From Rugamonas brunnea (lineage in GTDB: Bacteria > Pseudomonadota > Gammaproteobacteria > Burkholderiales > Burkholderiaceae_D): a stretch of 64,000 nucleotides of DNA. The stretch is taken from contig NZ_JACEZT010000014.1 in NCBI RefSeq assembly GCF_014042345.1, positions 1-64,000 on the forward strand. Reading direction: 5' to 3'. The notes beneath the pieces are model-generated. The model was not told where the DNA came from, searched no databases, and worked only from the letters and a program-made list of their open reading frames with translations. Positions 25,099-35,526 of this stretch are shown here, in pieces (the stretch's first letter is position 1; each line of letters opens with the position of its first letter). Made by a program: the position numbers and the translations under genes.

Positions 25099-26316
25099 AT
25101 GATCACCACCTCCCGCGCCCCGTCGCTCAAAACCGTGCTGCTGGCCAGCGGCGTCGTCCTCACGCTCGCGATGGGCGTGCGCCACGGCTTCGGCCTGTGG
25201 ATGCAACCCATTTCGCAAGCCCACGGCTGGACCCGCGAAACCTACTCGCTGGCGATGGCGCTGCAGAATCTGCTATGGGGCGCGTTCGGCCCGTTCGCCG
25301 GCATGGCGGCTGATCGTTTCGGTACCATGCGCGTGGTGCTGGTGGGCGCCGTCAGCTACATGCTGGGACTGGTGTGGATGGCGGTGGTGAACGATGCCAC
25401 CTTGTTCGTGATCGGCTCCGGGGTGTTCATCGGCCTGGGTCTGTCCTGCACGGCGTTCGGCGCCGTCAGCGGCATCATCGGGCGCGTGGCGCCGGTTGAA
25501 AAGCGCTCGTGGGCGTTCGGCATTTCCGGCGCATGCAGCTCGTTCGGCCAGTTCTTCATGCTGCCCGTCGCGCAGCAATTGATCTCCTCGGCCGGCTGGC
25601 AGAACGCATTCTACCTGCTGGCCGTGCTGGTGATCGTGGCGATGATCCCCATGGCGCTGTTCCTGCGCGAGCCGGAGGTGAGCCATAGCCACGGACCGCA
25701 GCAAAGCGCGGGTGAAGCGATGCGCGAGGCGATGGGCAACCGTTCCTTCCTGTTCCTGGTGGCCGGCTATTTCGTATGCGGCTTCCAGGTGGTGTTCATC
25801 GGCGCGCACCTGGCCGTGTACCTGGCTGACAAGGGCATCGCCAATCCCAAGGTGGCCATGACGGCGCTGGCCCTGATCGGCCTGTTCAACATCTTCGGCT
25901 CCTACTTCGCGGGCAAGCTCGGTGGACGCCTGCCCAAGCGCATGCTGCTGGCGGCGATCTACTTCTCGCGCTCGGTGTTCATCAGCCTGTTCCTGCTGGC
26001 GCCGCTGTCGCAATGGACGGTGTATGTGTTCGCGGCGGCCATGGGCTTGATCTGGCTGTCCACCGTGCCGCTCACCAACGGCATCATCGCCGGCATCTTC
26101 GGCGTCAAGCACATGTCCATGCTGGCGGGCGTGGTGTTCTTCTCGCACCAGGTGGGCAGCTTCCTCGGGGTGTGGCTGGGCGGTTACCTGTTCGCGCGCC
26201 AGGGCAGCTACGACGTGGTGTGGGGCATCGCCATCGCGCTCGGCGTGATGGCGGCGCTGGTCAACCTGCCCATCAATGAGCGTCCGCTGGTGCGGGCACA
26301 ATTGCAGCCGGCATGA
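25099..26316 (+). CDS. MFS transporter
   Basis: The 405-residue inner-membrane transporter has about 12 hydrophobic helices and the major facilitator loop motif (GMAADRFGTMRVV, about 72-84) between helices 2 and 3. The first helices (GVRHGFGLWMQPISQAHGWTRETYSLAMALQNLLWG) resemble the oxalate/formate and monocarboxylate-type group often fused to no other domain. It starts 31 bases after the oxidoreductase. The substrate is not deducible, though the pairing suggests uptake of what the oxidoreductase uses. Its stop overlaps a small membrane ORF. Confidence 0.9.
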   Translation: MITTSRAPSLKTVLLASGVVLTLAMGVRHGFGLWMQPISQAHGWTRETYSLAMALQNLLWGAFGPFAGMAADRFGTMRVVLVGAVSYMLGLVWMAVVNDATLFVIGSGVFIGLGLSCTAFGAVSGIIGRVAPVEKRSWAFGISGACSSFGQFFMLPVAQQLISSAGWQNAFYLLAVLVIVAMIPMALFLREPEVSHSHGPQQSAGEAMREAMGNRSFLFLVAGYFVCGFQVVFIGAHLAVYLADKGIANPKVAMTALALIGLFNIFGSYFAGKLGGRLPKRMLLAAIYFSRSVFISLFLLAPLSQWTVYVFAAAMGLIWLSTVPLTNGIIAGIFGVKHMSMLAGVVFFSHQVGSFLGVWLGGYLFARQGSYDVVWGIAIALGVMAALVNLPINERPLVRAQLQPA

Positions 26317-26441
26317 AGACGTGGTTGAAGCCGTGGCTAATGCGGCTGGCGCTGGCCGTGGTGCTGACGCTGGTGTTCGCCGCCTATCTCAAGCCGGACT
26401 TCATGCTGGACATGGCCACCCGGCTGTATATGTGCTTCTGA
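26313..26441 (+). CDS. 42-residue small membrane protein overlapping the MFS stop
   Basis: An ATG at 26313 overlaps the MFS stop codon (ATGA) and reads 42 codons to a TGA at 26439-26441. The product starts MKTWLKPWLMRLALAVVLTL, has one hydrophobic helix (about residues 8-24), and ends with an aromatic Cys-Phe tail after an acidic patch. I recall similar peptides ending in MCF or ACF next to recG in other betaproteobacteria, so it is probably real and translationally coupled. The function is unknown. Confidence 0.6.
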   Translation: MKTWLKPWLMRLALAVVLTLVFAAYLKPDFMLDMATRLYMCF

Positions 26442-26468
26442 TCGTGCTGCTGATTGTAGTTCTGATCT

Positions 26469-28529
26469 TCAGACCTTGAGGAATTCCTCGCGCCCGCCCA
26501 GCCAGCGGGCCAGGTGGGCTTCCACCGTGGCCGCCTTGTCGGGCGCGTGCAGCAGGTCGTGCGCCACGTCGCGCGCCTGATCGACCAGCCAGCCGTCCGT
26601 CTCCAGGTCGGCGAAGCGCAGCATGGCCTGGCCGGACTGGCGCGCGCCGAGGAATTCGCCGGGGCCGCGTATCTCCAGGTCGCGCCGGGCGATCTCGAAA
26701 CCGTCGGTCGTTTCGCGCATCGTCATCAGGCGCTGGCGCGCCACGCCGCCCAGCGGGCTTTGGTACAGCAGCAGGCACACGCTGGCCGCCGATCCCCGTC
26801 CCACCCGCCCGCGCAACTGGTGCAGCTGCGACAGGCCGAAACGTTCGGCATGCTCGATCACCATCAGCGATGCGTTGGGCACGTCCACCCCCACCTCGAT
26901 CACGGTGGTGGCCACCAGCACGTGCATCTGGCCGGCGCTGAAGGCGTCCATGACCTCCTGCTTTTCGGCCGGCTTCAGGCGGCCGTGCACCAGGCCCACG
27001 TTCAGGTCGGGCAGGGCTTCGGCCAGCAGGGCGTGGGTGTCGGTGGCTGTTTGCAGTTGCAGCGCTTCCGATTCCTCGATCAGCGGGCAGACCCAATAGA
27101 TTTGCCGGCCTTCCAGCGCGGCCGCGTGCACGCGCGCGATCACCTCGTCGCGCCGGTTCTGGTCCACGGCCCGCGTGACGATGGGGCTGCGGCCTGGTGG
27201 CAGTTCGTCGATCACCGACACTTCCAGGTCGGCGTAGTAGGTCATGGCCAGCGTGCGCGGGATGGGCGTGGCCGACATCATCAGCTGGTGCGGGATGGCG
27301 CCCTCGTTGCCCTTGTTGCGCAAGGTCAGGCGCTGGCCCACGCCGAAGCGGTGCTGCTCGTCCACGATCACCAAGCCCAGGTTGGCGAAGTTCACGCCAT
27401 CCTGGATCAGCGCATGGGTGCCGATCACCAGTTGCGCCTCGCCCGATTCGATCAGCGCGGTGGCGGCCAGCTTGTCCTTCTTTTTCAGGCTGCCGGTCAA
27501 CCACGCCACCTTCACGCCCAGCGGTTCCAGCCAGGCCGCGATCTTGCGGAAGTGCTGGTCGGCCAGGATTTCCGTCGGCGCCATCAGGGCCGCCTGGAAG
27601 CCGCTGTCGATGGCCTGGGTCGCGGCCAGCGCCGACACCACCGTTTTGCCGCTGCCCACGTCGCCCTGCAGCAGGCGCTGCATGGGGTAGGGATGGCGCA
27701 GGTCGGCGCGGATCTCGTTCAGCACGCGCTGCTGGGCGCCCGTCAGTTTGAACGGCAGCGCGGCCTCGAAGCGGGCCGACAGGTCGCCCACCACCTTGAG
27801 CGCGGCCGCCCCCTTGGCACGGCGCGCGCGCTGCGCCCGTTTCAGCGACAGTTGCTGGGCCAGCAGTTCGTCGAACTTCATGCGCACCCAGGCCGGGTGT
27901 GAACGGTCGGCCAGCGCGTGCTCGTCCACCTGCTGGGGCGGATAGTGCAGCAGCTTGACGGCCGGTTCGAAATTGGTGAGCCGCATGCTGTCGATCAGTT
28001 CAGCGGGCAGCGTATCGGTCCAGTCCACGCGCTTCATCGCGTCGCCAATCGCGCGCCGCAGCACGGGCTGGGACAAGCCCTCGCCGGCCGGGTAGACCGG
28101 GGTGAGGGAGGTGGGCAGCGGCGCCCCCTCGTTGACCACCTTGTAGGTCGGATGCACCATCTCGGCGCCGAAGAAACCGTGTTTGAGTTCCCCGCGCGCG
28201 CGCACCCGCGTGCCCTCGGCCAGTTGCTTGACCTGGCTGCCATAGAAGTTCATGAAGCGCAGTTGCAGGTCGCCCGTCTCGTCGGCGATATGGACCAGCA
28301 GCTGGCGGCGCGGCTTGTAGGCGATTTCATTCTTGACCACCACACCCTCGACCTGGGACGACTCGCCGCCATGCAGGCAGGCTTCGCGTATCGTCACCAC
28401 CTGGGTTTCGTCCTCGTAGCGCATGGGCAGGTGCAGCACCAGGTCCATGTCCGTGTGCAGGCCCAGCTTGGCCAGCCGGGCTTGCGGGCTGACGGTCTTC
28501 TTGGCGGTCTTGGGCTTTGAAACAGGCAT
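26469..28529 (-). CDS. recG: ATP-dependent DNA helicase RecG
   Basis: RecG is a double-strand translocase that regresses stalled forks and remodels Holliday junctions. The 686-residue protein matches the usual length (about 690). The N-terminal wedge/OB domain occupies about 30-230, Walker A is GDVGSGKT (near 300), and motif II is the DEQH box typical of RecG (VDEQHRFGVGQR). The C-terminal motif VI region QLRGRVGRG is also present. It is monocistronic, transcribed toward the MFS operon and divergent from queA. Confidence 0.97.
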   Translation of the reverse strand: MPVSKPKTAKKTVSPQARLAKLGLHTDMDLVLHLPMRYEDETQVVTIREACLHGGESSQVEGVVVKNEIAYKPRRQLLVHIADETGDLQLRFMNFYGSQVKQLAEGTRVRARGELKHGFFGAEMVHPTYKVVNEGAPLPTSLTPVYPAGEGLSQPVLRRAIGDAMKRVDWTDTLPAELIDSMRLTNFEPAVKLLHYPPQQVDEHALADRSHPAWVRMKFDELLAQQLSLKRAQRARRAKGAAALKVVGDLSARFEAALPFKLTGAQQRVLNEIRADLRHPYPMQRLLQGDVGSGKTVVSALAATQAIDSGFQAALMAPTEILADQHFRKIAAWLEPLGVKVAWLTGSLKKKDKLAATALIESGEAQLVIGTHALIQDGVNFANLGLVIVDEQHRFGVGQRLTLRNKGNEGAIPHQLMMSATPIPRTLAMTYYADLEVSVIDELPPGRSPIVTRAVDQNRRDEVIARVHAAALEGRQIYWVCPLIEESEALQLQTATDTHALLAEALPDLNVGLVHGRLKPAEKQEVMDAFSAGQMHVLVATTVIEVGVDVPNASLMVIEHAERFGLSQLHQLRGRVGRGSAASVCLLLYQSPLGGVARQRLMTMRETTDGFEIARRDLEIRGPGEFLGARQSGQAMLRFADLETDGWLVDQARDVAHDLLHAPDKAATVEAHLARWLGGREEFLKV

Positions 28530-28657
28530 ATTCAGGTGCTTCAGGGCGTACTAGCGTAAAATAGAGGGTTGGCCGTCGCGCGGCAACGCCGTATTGTAAG
28601 GCTTGCGCAGAAAGCACGGGGCCAGTTCCGGTATTCCATCACACTAGAAGTTTGCTC

Positions 28658-29692
28658 ATGTATTCGCTTTCCGATTTCGATTTTAACTTGCCGCCCGAGC
28701 GCATCGCCCAGTTCCCGCTGCCCGACCGCAGCGCCTCCCGCCTGCTGCACGTGGACGGCGCGCAGCTGGTGGACCGCCAGTTCGCCGACATCATCGACCT
28801 GCTGCAGCCGGGCGACCTGCTGGTGATGAACGACACCCGCGTGCTCAAGGCGCGCTTCTTCGGCGTCAAGGACAGCGGCGGCAAGATCGAGGCGCTGGTC
28901 GAGCGCGTGCTCGACAACCGCACCGTGCTGGCCCAGGTGCGCGCCTCCAAGTCGCCGGGCCCCGGCGTGAAGATCCGCCTGGCCGACGCCTTCAACGTCA
29001 CCGTCGGCGAGCGCGCCGGCGAGTTCTACACCCTGCATTTCGACGCCGACGTGTTCGAGCTGATCGAGGCCCACGGCCGCCTGCCGCTGCCGCCCTACAT
29101 CGAGCACGCGGCTGACGCGTTCGATGAGACGCGCTACCAGACCGTGTTCAACAAGGTGCCCGGCGCCGTGGCCGCACCCACGGCCGGCCTGCATTTCGAC
29201 CAGCCGCTGCTCGACAAACTGAAGGCCAAGGGCGTCAACTTCGCCTACGTCACGCTGCACGTGGGCGCCGGCACCTTCCAGCCGGTGCGCACGGAAGTGC
29301 TGTCCGAGCACAAGATGCACACCGAGTGGTACACCATGCCGCAAGCGACGGTGGACGCCGTGCGCGCCACCCGCGCCGCCGGGCGCGACGTGGTGGCCGT
29401 GGGTACCACCAGCCTGCGCGCGCTGGAATCGGCCTCGCAGAGCGGCACGCTGGAAGCGGGCAGCGCCGACACGGCCCTGTTTATCACGCCCGGTTACCAG
29501 TTCAAGACTGTCACCCGCCTGATCACCAACTTCCACCTGCCCAAGTCGACGCTGCTGATGCTGGTGTCGGCCTTCGCCGGTTTCGACGAGATCCGCGCGG
29601 CCTATGCCCACGCCATCGCCCAGGAATACCGTTTCTTCAGCTATGGCGACGCCATGCTGCTGACGACCCAGGCGCGCGCTTCCCGGATTTAA
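28658..29692 (+). CDS. queA: S-adenosylmethionine:tRNA ribosyltransferase-isomerase
   Basis: QueA transfers and isomerises the ribosyl group of SAM to 7-aminomethyl-deazaguanine in tRNA to give epoxyqueuosine. The 344-residue protein shows the N-terminal [20 protein letters not shown] and the conserved segments [25 protein letters not shown] and the closing SYGDAMLL. The ATG at 28658 is preferred; a TTG two codons earlier is also in frame. The 128 bases upstream separate it from divergent recG and contain TAAAAT (28557-28562) without a good -35. tgt follows 15 bases downstream, forming a queuosine operon. Confidence 0.97.
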   Translation: MYSLSDFDFNLPPERIAQFPLPDRSASRLLHVDGAQLVDRQFADIIDLLQPGDLLVMNDTRVLKARFFGVKDSGGKIEALVERVLDNRTVLAQVRASKSPGPGVKIRLADAFNVTVGERAGEFYTLHFDADVFELIEAHGRLPLPPYIEHAADAFDETRYQTVFNKVPGAVAAPTAGLHFDQPLLDKLKAKGVNFAYVTLHVGAGTFQPVRTEVLSEHKMHTEWYTMPQATVDAVRATRAAGRDVVAVGTTSLRALESASQSGTLEAGSADTALFITPGYQFKTVTRLITNFHLPKSTLLMLVSAFAGFDEIRAAYAHAIAQEYRFFSYGDAMLLTTQARASRI

Positions 29693-30847
<1,155 letters not shown>

Positions 30848-30907
30848 AACGGCGGTGGTCTGTTGCAATCTTGTAAAAAGATGCATGCCACCCATATTCC
30901 GGGGAGG

Positions 30908-30934
30908 TTGACGCCTTCCCGCCAGTGCTAGAAT
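30908..30934 (+). promoter_or_regulatory. Putative sigma70 promoter for yajC-secD-secF
   Basis: A -35-like TTGACG (30908-30913) and a -10 TAGAAT (30929-30934), preceded by an extended TGC, lie 39 bases before the yajC start. The spacer is short (15 bases), which the extended -10 may offset. This would let yajC-secDF be expressed independently of queA-tgt. Confidence 0.5.
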
Positions 30935-30972
30935 ACAGCGCTATTTTTTCAAACTTATAAACGGAGTACGCA

Positions 30973-31302
30973 GTGTTCATTTCCAACGCTTACGCACAAT
31001 CGGCCGGCGACGCGCTCGGCCTCGGTGGCAACCTGACCAGCTTCCTGCCGCTGATCCTGATGTTCGTGGCCATGTATTTCCTGATGATCCGCCCCCAGCA
31101 AAAGCGGGCCAAGGAACAAAAGGCCATGATGGACGCGCTGGCCAAGGGCGACGAAGTGGTCACGGCCGGCGGCCTGCTGGGCAAAGTGGCCAAGGTCACC
31201 GACGCCTACGTGACGCTGGAAGTGTCCAGCGGCACCGAAATCGTGGTGCAGAAGCAATCCGTCACCGTGCTGCTGCCCAAGGGCACGCTGAAGGCGCTGT
31301 AA
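30973..31302 (+). CDS. yajC: Sec translocase accessory subunit YajC
   Basis: The 109-residue inner-membrane protein binds SecDF and the SecYEG holotranslocon. There is one membrane helix (about 19-37, FLPLILMFVAMYFLMI), then RPQQKRAKEQKAM, a signature of YajC, and a small cytosolic domain with GDEVVTAGGLLG. The start is GTG at 30973, after a GGAG ribosome site. It is the first gene of the yajC-secD-secF transcript. Confidence 0.95.
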   Translation: MFISNAYAQSAGDALGLGGNLTSFLPLILMFVAMYFLMIRPQQKRAKEQKAMMDALAKGDEVVTAGGLLGKVAKVTDAYVTLEVSSGTEIVVQKQSVTVLLPKGTLKAL

Positions 31303-31304
31303 TC

Positions 31305-31341
31305 CCGACCGGCCCCGCCAAGAGCGGGGCCGTGTCCAGTC
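31305..31341 (+). repeat. Stable intercistronic hairpin between yajC and secD
   Basis: A 9-bp GC stem (31310-31318 with 31324-31332, loop CAAGA) is extended outward by CCGAC and GTCGG separated by a few bases. No T-run follows. It may shape processing or decay of the yajC-secD-secF mRNA, or act as a weak attenuator. Confidence 0.5.
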
Positions 31342-31366
31342 GGCTCAACATCAAACGCTGAACTAT

Positions 31367-33232
31367 ATGAATCGCTATCCTGTCTGGAAATACATCGTCA
31401 TCGGCATCGCCATCCTGTTGGGCGCGCTGTACACGGCGCCTAACTACTTCGGCGAATCGCCGGCCGTGCAAGTCACCAGCGGCAAGTCCACCGTCAAGAT
31501 GACGGCCGAGATGGCCTCCCAGGTGGAAGCCGTGCTGCGCAAGGAAAACCTGGCGGTGGAGGGCGTGAGCTTCGACGGCACCGGCACCTACGCCTCCGTG
31601 CGGGCCCGTTTCGCCGACACCGACACCCAGTTCAAGGCCAAGGCCGTGCTGGAGAAGGATCTGAACGCCGATCCGGCCGATCCGACCTACCTGGTGGCGC
31701 TGAACCTGCAGCCGAACACCCCGAAATGGATGCAAAGCCTGCGCGCCCTGCCCATGTACCTGGGCCTGGACTTGCGCGGCGGCGTGCACTTCCTGATGCA
31801 GGTGGACGTGAAGGCGGCCCTGACCAAGCGCGTGCAAGGCATCCAGGCCTCGGCCCGCAGCCTGCTGCGTGACAAGAACGTGCGCCACGCCGGCATCGAC
31901 CGCGTGGGCGACACCATCGAAATCAAATTCCGCGACGACGCCACCCGCGCCCAGGCGCGCGACGTGCTGTCCTCGTCCATGGGCGACCTGTCGCTGGTGG
32001 ACGCAGGTGTTGCCCCCGACCTGAAGCTGATCGTCAGCCTCAAGCCGGCCGCGCTCAAGCAGACCATCGAGGAAGGCGTCAAACAGAACATCTCCACCCT
32101 GTCCAAGCGCGTGAACGAGCTGGGCGTGGCCGAACCCATCATCCAGCAGCAGGGTCCGGACCGCATTGTGGTGCAGTTGCCCGGCGTGCAGGACGTGGCG
32201 CGCGCCAAGGCCGTGATCGGCCGCACCGCCACGCTGGAAGTGCGCATGGTGGACGACACCATCACCCCCGGCACCGAACTGACGGCCGCGATTCCCTTCA
32301 ACTCCGAGCTGTTCACGGTCGGCAAGGGCGTGCCCGTGGTGCTGAGCAAGGACGTGGTGCTGACCGGCGACTACATCTCCAGCGCCACCGCCAGCTTCGA
32401 CCAGAACCAGCAACCGGCCGTGGGCATCGACCTGAACGGCGACGGCGGCCGCAAGATGCGCGACGCCACCCGCGAGCGCGTGGGCAAGCGCATGGCCATC
32501 GTGCTGTTCGAGAAGGGCAAGCCGGAAGTGCTGTCGGTGGCCACCATCCAGAGCGAACTGGGTAGCCGCTTCCAGATCACCGGCATGGGCAACGCCGAGA
32601 ACTCGGCCGAACTGGCGCTGCTGCTGCGCTCGGGCGCGTTGTACGCGCCGATGGACGTGATCGAAGAACGCACCATCGGCCCGCAACTGGGCGCCGAGAA
32701 CATCAGCAAGGGCCTGCATTCGACCATGTACGGCTTCGCCGCCATCGCCGTGTTCATGATGGCCTACTACATGATGTTCGGCTTCTTCAGCGTGCTGGCG
32801 CTGGGTTGCAACCTGCTGCTGCTGATCGCGCTGCTGTCGCTGATGCAGGCCACGCTGACCCTGCCCGGTATCGCCGCAATCGCGCTGGCGCTCGGTATGG
32901 CAATTGACGCCAACGTGCTGATCAACGAACGCATCCGCGAGGAGCTGCGCGGCGGCGCCTCGCCGCAGCAAGCGATCTCGGTCGGCTTCGACCGCGCCTG
33001 GGCCACCATCCTGGACTCCAACGTGACCACGCTGATCGTCGGCCTGGCGCTGTGGGTGTTCGGTTCGGGCGCCATCCGCGGCTTCGCCGTGGTGCACTGC
33101 CTGGGCATCCTGACGTCCATGTTCTCGGCCGTGTTCATGTCGCGCGGCGTGGTCAACCTCTGGTATGGCCGCAAGAAGAAACTGCAATCGATCGCCATCG
33201 GCACCGTGTGGGTGCCCGGCCTGTCGAAATAA
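31367..33232 (+). CDS. secD: Protein translocase subunit SecD
   Basis: SecD is the proton-motive-force-driven membrane subunit that completes protein export. The 621-residue protein has an N-terminal membrane helix (about 8-25), a large periplasmic P1 domain (about 40-430, beginning with LGLDLRGGVHFLMQVD) and a C-terminal six-helix RND-type domain (about 440-610) with the conserved GMAIDANVLINERIREEL segment. The length and layout are normal for the betaproteobacterial protein. Confidence 0.97.
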   Translation: MNRYPVWKYIVIGIAILLGALYTAPNYFGESPAVQVTSGKSTVKMTAEMASQVEAVLRKENLAVEGVSFDGTGTYASVRARFADTDTQFKAKAVLEKDLNADPADPTYLVALNLQPNTPKWMQSLRALPMYLGLDLRGGVHFLMQVDVKAALTKRVQGIQASARSLLRDKNVRHAGIDRVGDTIEIKFRDDATRAQARDVLSSSMGDLSLVDAGVAPDLKLIVSLKPAALKQTIEEGVKQNISTLSKRVNELGVAEPIIQQQGPDRIVVQLPGVQDVARAKAVIGRTATLEVRMVDDTITPGTELTAAIPFNSELFTVGKGVPVVLSKDVVLTGDYISSATASFDQNQQPAVGIDLNGDGGRKMRDATRERVGKRMAIVLFEKGKPEVLSVATIQSELGSRFQITGMGNAENSAELALLLRSGALYAPMDVIEERTIGPQLGAENISKGLHSTMYGFAAIAVFMMAYYMMFGFFSVLALGCNLLLLIALLSLMQATLTLPGIAAIALALGMAIDANVLINERIREELRGGASPQQAISVGFDRAWATILDSNVTTLIVGLALWVFGSGAIRGFAVVHCLGILTSMFSAVFMSRGVVNLWYGRKKKLQSIAIGTVWVPGLSK

Positions 33233-33237
33233 GTTCA

Positions 33238-33259
33238 CCGTCCCGCTTCGGCGGGACGG
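33238..33259 (+). repeat. UUCG-tetraloop hairpin between secD and secF
   Basis: A perfect 9-bp stem (33238-33246 with 33251-33259) is closed by C(TTCG)G, one of the most stable RNA tetraloops. It has no T-run, so it is not an intrinsic terminator. Its position, 5 bases after the secD stop, suggests a role in setting the relative stability of the two cistrons. Confidence 0.55.
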
Positions 33260-33280
33260 GCTCCAACCTCAGAGGATTTC

Positions 33281-34303
33281 ATGGAATTTTTCCGCATCAA
33301 AAAAGACATACCGTTCATGCGCCACGCGCTGGTGTTCAACGCCATCTCGGCGCTGACCTTCGTGGCTGCCGTGTTCTTCCTGTTCCATAAAGGCTTGCAC
33401 TTCTCGGTCGAGTTCACGGGCGGCACCGTGATGGAACTGAAGTACGCCAAGCCGGCCAACCTGGAGAGCATCCGCCACACGCTGGAAAAGGTCGGCTATG
33501 AGCAGCCGGAAGTGACCAGCTTCGGCACCGCGCACGACGTCATGCTGCGCCTGCCCGTGATCAAGACCGTGACCGGCAACGCCGCCTCGCAGCTGGTGTT
33601 CGACGGCCTGTGCAAGGCCGAGCAGGGCACGCTCAAGCAGATCGACAGCGTCAGCCCCAAGGGCGAGCAAGTGACCAAGACGGCCTGCATGGACGCGGCC
33701 GGCGCCGAAACGGTGTCGCTGCAGAAGGTGGAATTCGTCGGCCCGCAGGTGGGTGACGAGCTGGCCCAGAACGGCATGAACGCGCTGGCCATGGTGGTGA
33801 TCGGCGTGATGATCTACCTGGCCGTGCGCTTCGAGTGGAAGTTCGCGGTGGCGGCCATCATCGCCAACCTGCACGACGTGGTGATCATCCTGGGCTTCTT
33901 CGCCTTCTTCCAGTGGGAATTCTCGCTGACGGTGCTGGCCGCCGTGCTGGCGGTGCTCGGCTACTCGGTCAACGAATCGGTGGTGATCTTCGACCGGATC
34001 CGCGAGAACTTCCGCAAGCAGCGCAAGATGTCGGTGCATGAGGTGATCGACAACGCCATCACCAGCACCATCTCGCGTACCATCATCACCCACGGCTGCA
34101 CCCAGATGATGGTGCTGTCGATGCTGTTCCTGGGCGGCCCCACGCTGCACTACTTCGCCGTGGCGCTGACCATCGGTATCTGCTTCGGTATCTACTCGTC
34201 GGTGTTCGTGGCGGCGGCCGTGGCCATGTGGCTGGGCGTGAAGCGCGAAGACCTGATCAAGCCGATCAAGGAAAAGGACGAGACGGACGGCGCGGTGGTG
34301 TAA
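33281..34303 (+). CDS. secF: Protein translocase subunit SecF
   Basis: SecF is the partner of SecD in the RND-type export motor. The 340-residue protein has an N-terminal helix (about 15-35), a periplasmic domain (about 40-145) containing VEFTGGTVMEL, and five C-terminal helices with the family segment VLGYSVNESVVIFDRIRE. It is the last gene of the yajC operon. A strong terminator that also serves the converging AraC gene follows. Confidence 0.97.
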   Translation: MEFFRIKKDIPFMRHALVFNAISALTFVAAVFFLFHKGLHFSVEFTGGTVMELKYAKPANLESIRHTLEKVGYEQPEVTSFGTAHDVMLRLPVIKTVTGNAASQLVFDGLCKAEQGTLKQIDSVSPKGEQVTKTACMDAAGAETVSLQKVEFVGPQVGDELAQNGMNALAMVVIGVMIYLAVRFEWKFAVAAIIANLHDVVIILGFFAFFQWEFSLTVLAAVLAVLGYSVNESVVIFDRIRENFRKQRKMSVHEVIDNAITSTISRTIITHGCTQMMVLSMLFLGGPTLHYFAVALTIGICFGIYSSVFVAAAVAMWLGVKREDLIKPIKEKDETDGAVV

Positions 34304-34318
34304 GCCGGTTCCGCTCTA

Positions 34319-34360
34319 AAACATCCCCCCTCGCGGCAGCGCCAGGGGGGATGTTTCATT
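34319..34360. terminator. Bidirectional terminator after secF
   Basis: A 12-bp stem with AAACATCCCCCC on the left (34319-34330) and its complement on the right (34345-34356) encloses a 14-base loop. The right side continues into CATTTTTT, and the left side has an A-run for the opposite strand. Confidence 0.9.
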
Positions 34361-34404
34361 TTTTGGCGCGCGTCCGTCCAAAGTGGGACCGCGACAGGGC
34401 GGCC

Positions 34405-35418
34405 TTACATGCCTGCCTTCAGCGCGGCGGACGGGCGCACGCCGAACAGCTTGCGGTAGTCGCTGGAAAACTGGCTGAAGTTGCACATGCCCCAGGCGCC
34501 GGCCACGTCGCCGATGGTGCTGCCGCGGGCGGCCGGGTCGTGCAACTGGCGGCGCACGCCGTTCAGCCGCATCATGCGCAGGTAGAGCATGGGACTCATG
34601 CCCAGCACGTCTTCAAAACAATATTGCAGCGTGCGCCGGCTCACGTGCACCTGCTCGCACAGCTCCGGCACGGTGATCGCTTCGGCACGGTGCGCCAGGA
34701 TGTATTCGCGCGCCCTGGCTACCACCCGCTGGCGCCGCTGCAGGCTGGCGGCGATGGCCGGTTCCACGCAGCTATGGTCCAGCATGTCCAGCAGGGCGGA
34801 CAGGATGGTGTCCTGCCATTGCGCCTCCCACTGCGCCCCAGCCTGCCATTGCGCCTCGCCCTGCCACGTCGCCGGCTGCTGCTCGGGCAGCAGCTGGGCC
34901 AGCAGGTGCACGCAGTGCGCGCGGGCGCGGGCGTCCACCCGCAGCACTTCGGCCGCCTGCACCCGGGGCCAGTCGACCTGGCAGCCGCTGCGCGCCGCCG
35001 CCGCCGTCAGCAGCGCGCGGCTGACCACGATGCCGTAGATGCGGTAGGCGCTGGGGGTGACCAGTTCAAATTCCACATTGCCTGGCTGTACCATGATCCA
35101 GTCCTGCTCCACCAGCCGGCCATTGATGCGCGTGGCCACCGCATGGTCGGGCAGGCCGAACCAGATCGCATCCGGCCACACCCGGCACGACTGGCGCACG
35201 GACTGGCTCAGACTTTCCCGGAAGATTTGAATCTGTGGCTGGCGCAACTCCGTCAGGGCGCCCAGGAACAGGCCGGCGCTGAACTGGTCGTAGCTTTGCT
35301 GCCAGTTGGTGAGCTTGCTGGCCAGCTCGTCGGCGTCGCGCGCCAACACCGTGCGCAAGGCGGCGGCGGTGCGCTGATCCGGCGCAACGCGCAAGGTATC
35401 TGTCACATTCTGGTGCAT
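34405..35418 (-). CDS. AraC-family regulator, probable activator of the adjacent ethanolamine genes (EutR-like)
   Basis: The 337-residue DNA-binding protein has a C-terminal double helix-turn-helix (about 235-335, VPELCEQVHVSRRTLQYCFEDVLGMSPMLYLRMMRLNGVRRQL). The N-terminal region lacks the cupin pattern of sugar regulators, as in EutR. The start at 35418 follows a CGGAGGAAG ribosome site. It is divergent from the ethanolamine permease gene, so it is most likely its activator; EutR of enterics responds to ethanolamine and B12. A repeat of 16 bases at a 30-base period (34812 and 34842) inserts a Gln/Trp-rich segment around residue 195. Confidence 0.85.
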   Translation of the reverse strand: MHQNVTDTLRVAPDQRTAAALRTVLARDADELASKLTNWQQSYDQFSAGLFLGALTELRQPQIQIFRESLSQSVRQSCRVWPDAIWFGLPDHAVATRINGRLVEQDWIMVQPGNVEFELVTPSAYRIYGIVVSRALLTAAAARSGCQVDWPRVQAAEVLRVDARARAHCVHLLAQLLPEQQPATWQGEAQWQAGAQWEAQWQDTILSALLDMLDHSCVEPAIAASLQRRQRVVARAREYILAHRAEAITVPELCEQVHVSRRTLQYCFEDVLGMSPMLYLRMMRLNGVRRQLHDPAARGSTIGDVAGAWGMCNFSQFSSDYRKLFGVRPSAALKAGM

Positions 35419-35503
35419 CGCTTCCTCCGTCGGAGAGCCGGCTCGCGCGGCGTTTCGCCCGTGGTTGCTGGGCTGCCGCAAGTTTGCCGATTTTCGATAA
35501 CGC

Positions 35504-35526
35504 TGGCCGTGACGGCCACCTATACT
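35504..35526 (+). promoter_or_regulatory. Candidate operator and -10 of the ethanolamine operon
   Basis: A 15-base palindrome, TGGCCGT g ACGGCCA (35504-35518), lies two bases before a good -10, TATACT (35521-35526). This places it in the spacer region. No -35 is recognisable, so transcription probably needs an activator. The permease start is 62 bases downstream of the -10. Confidence 0.45.
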
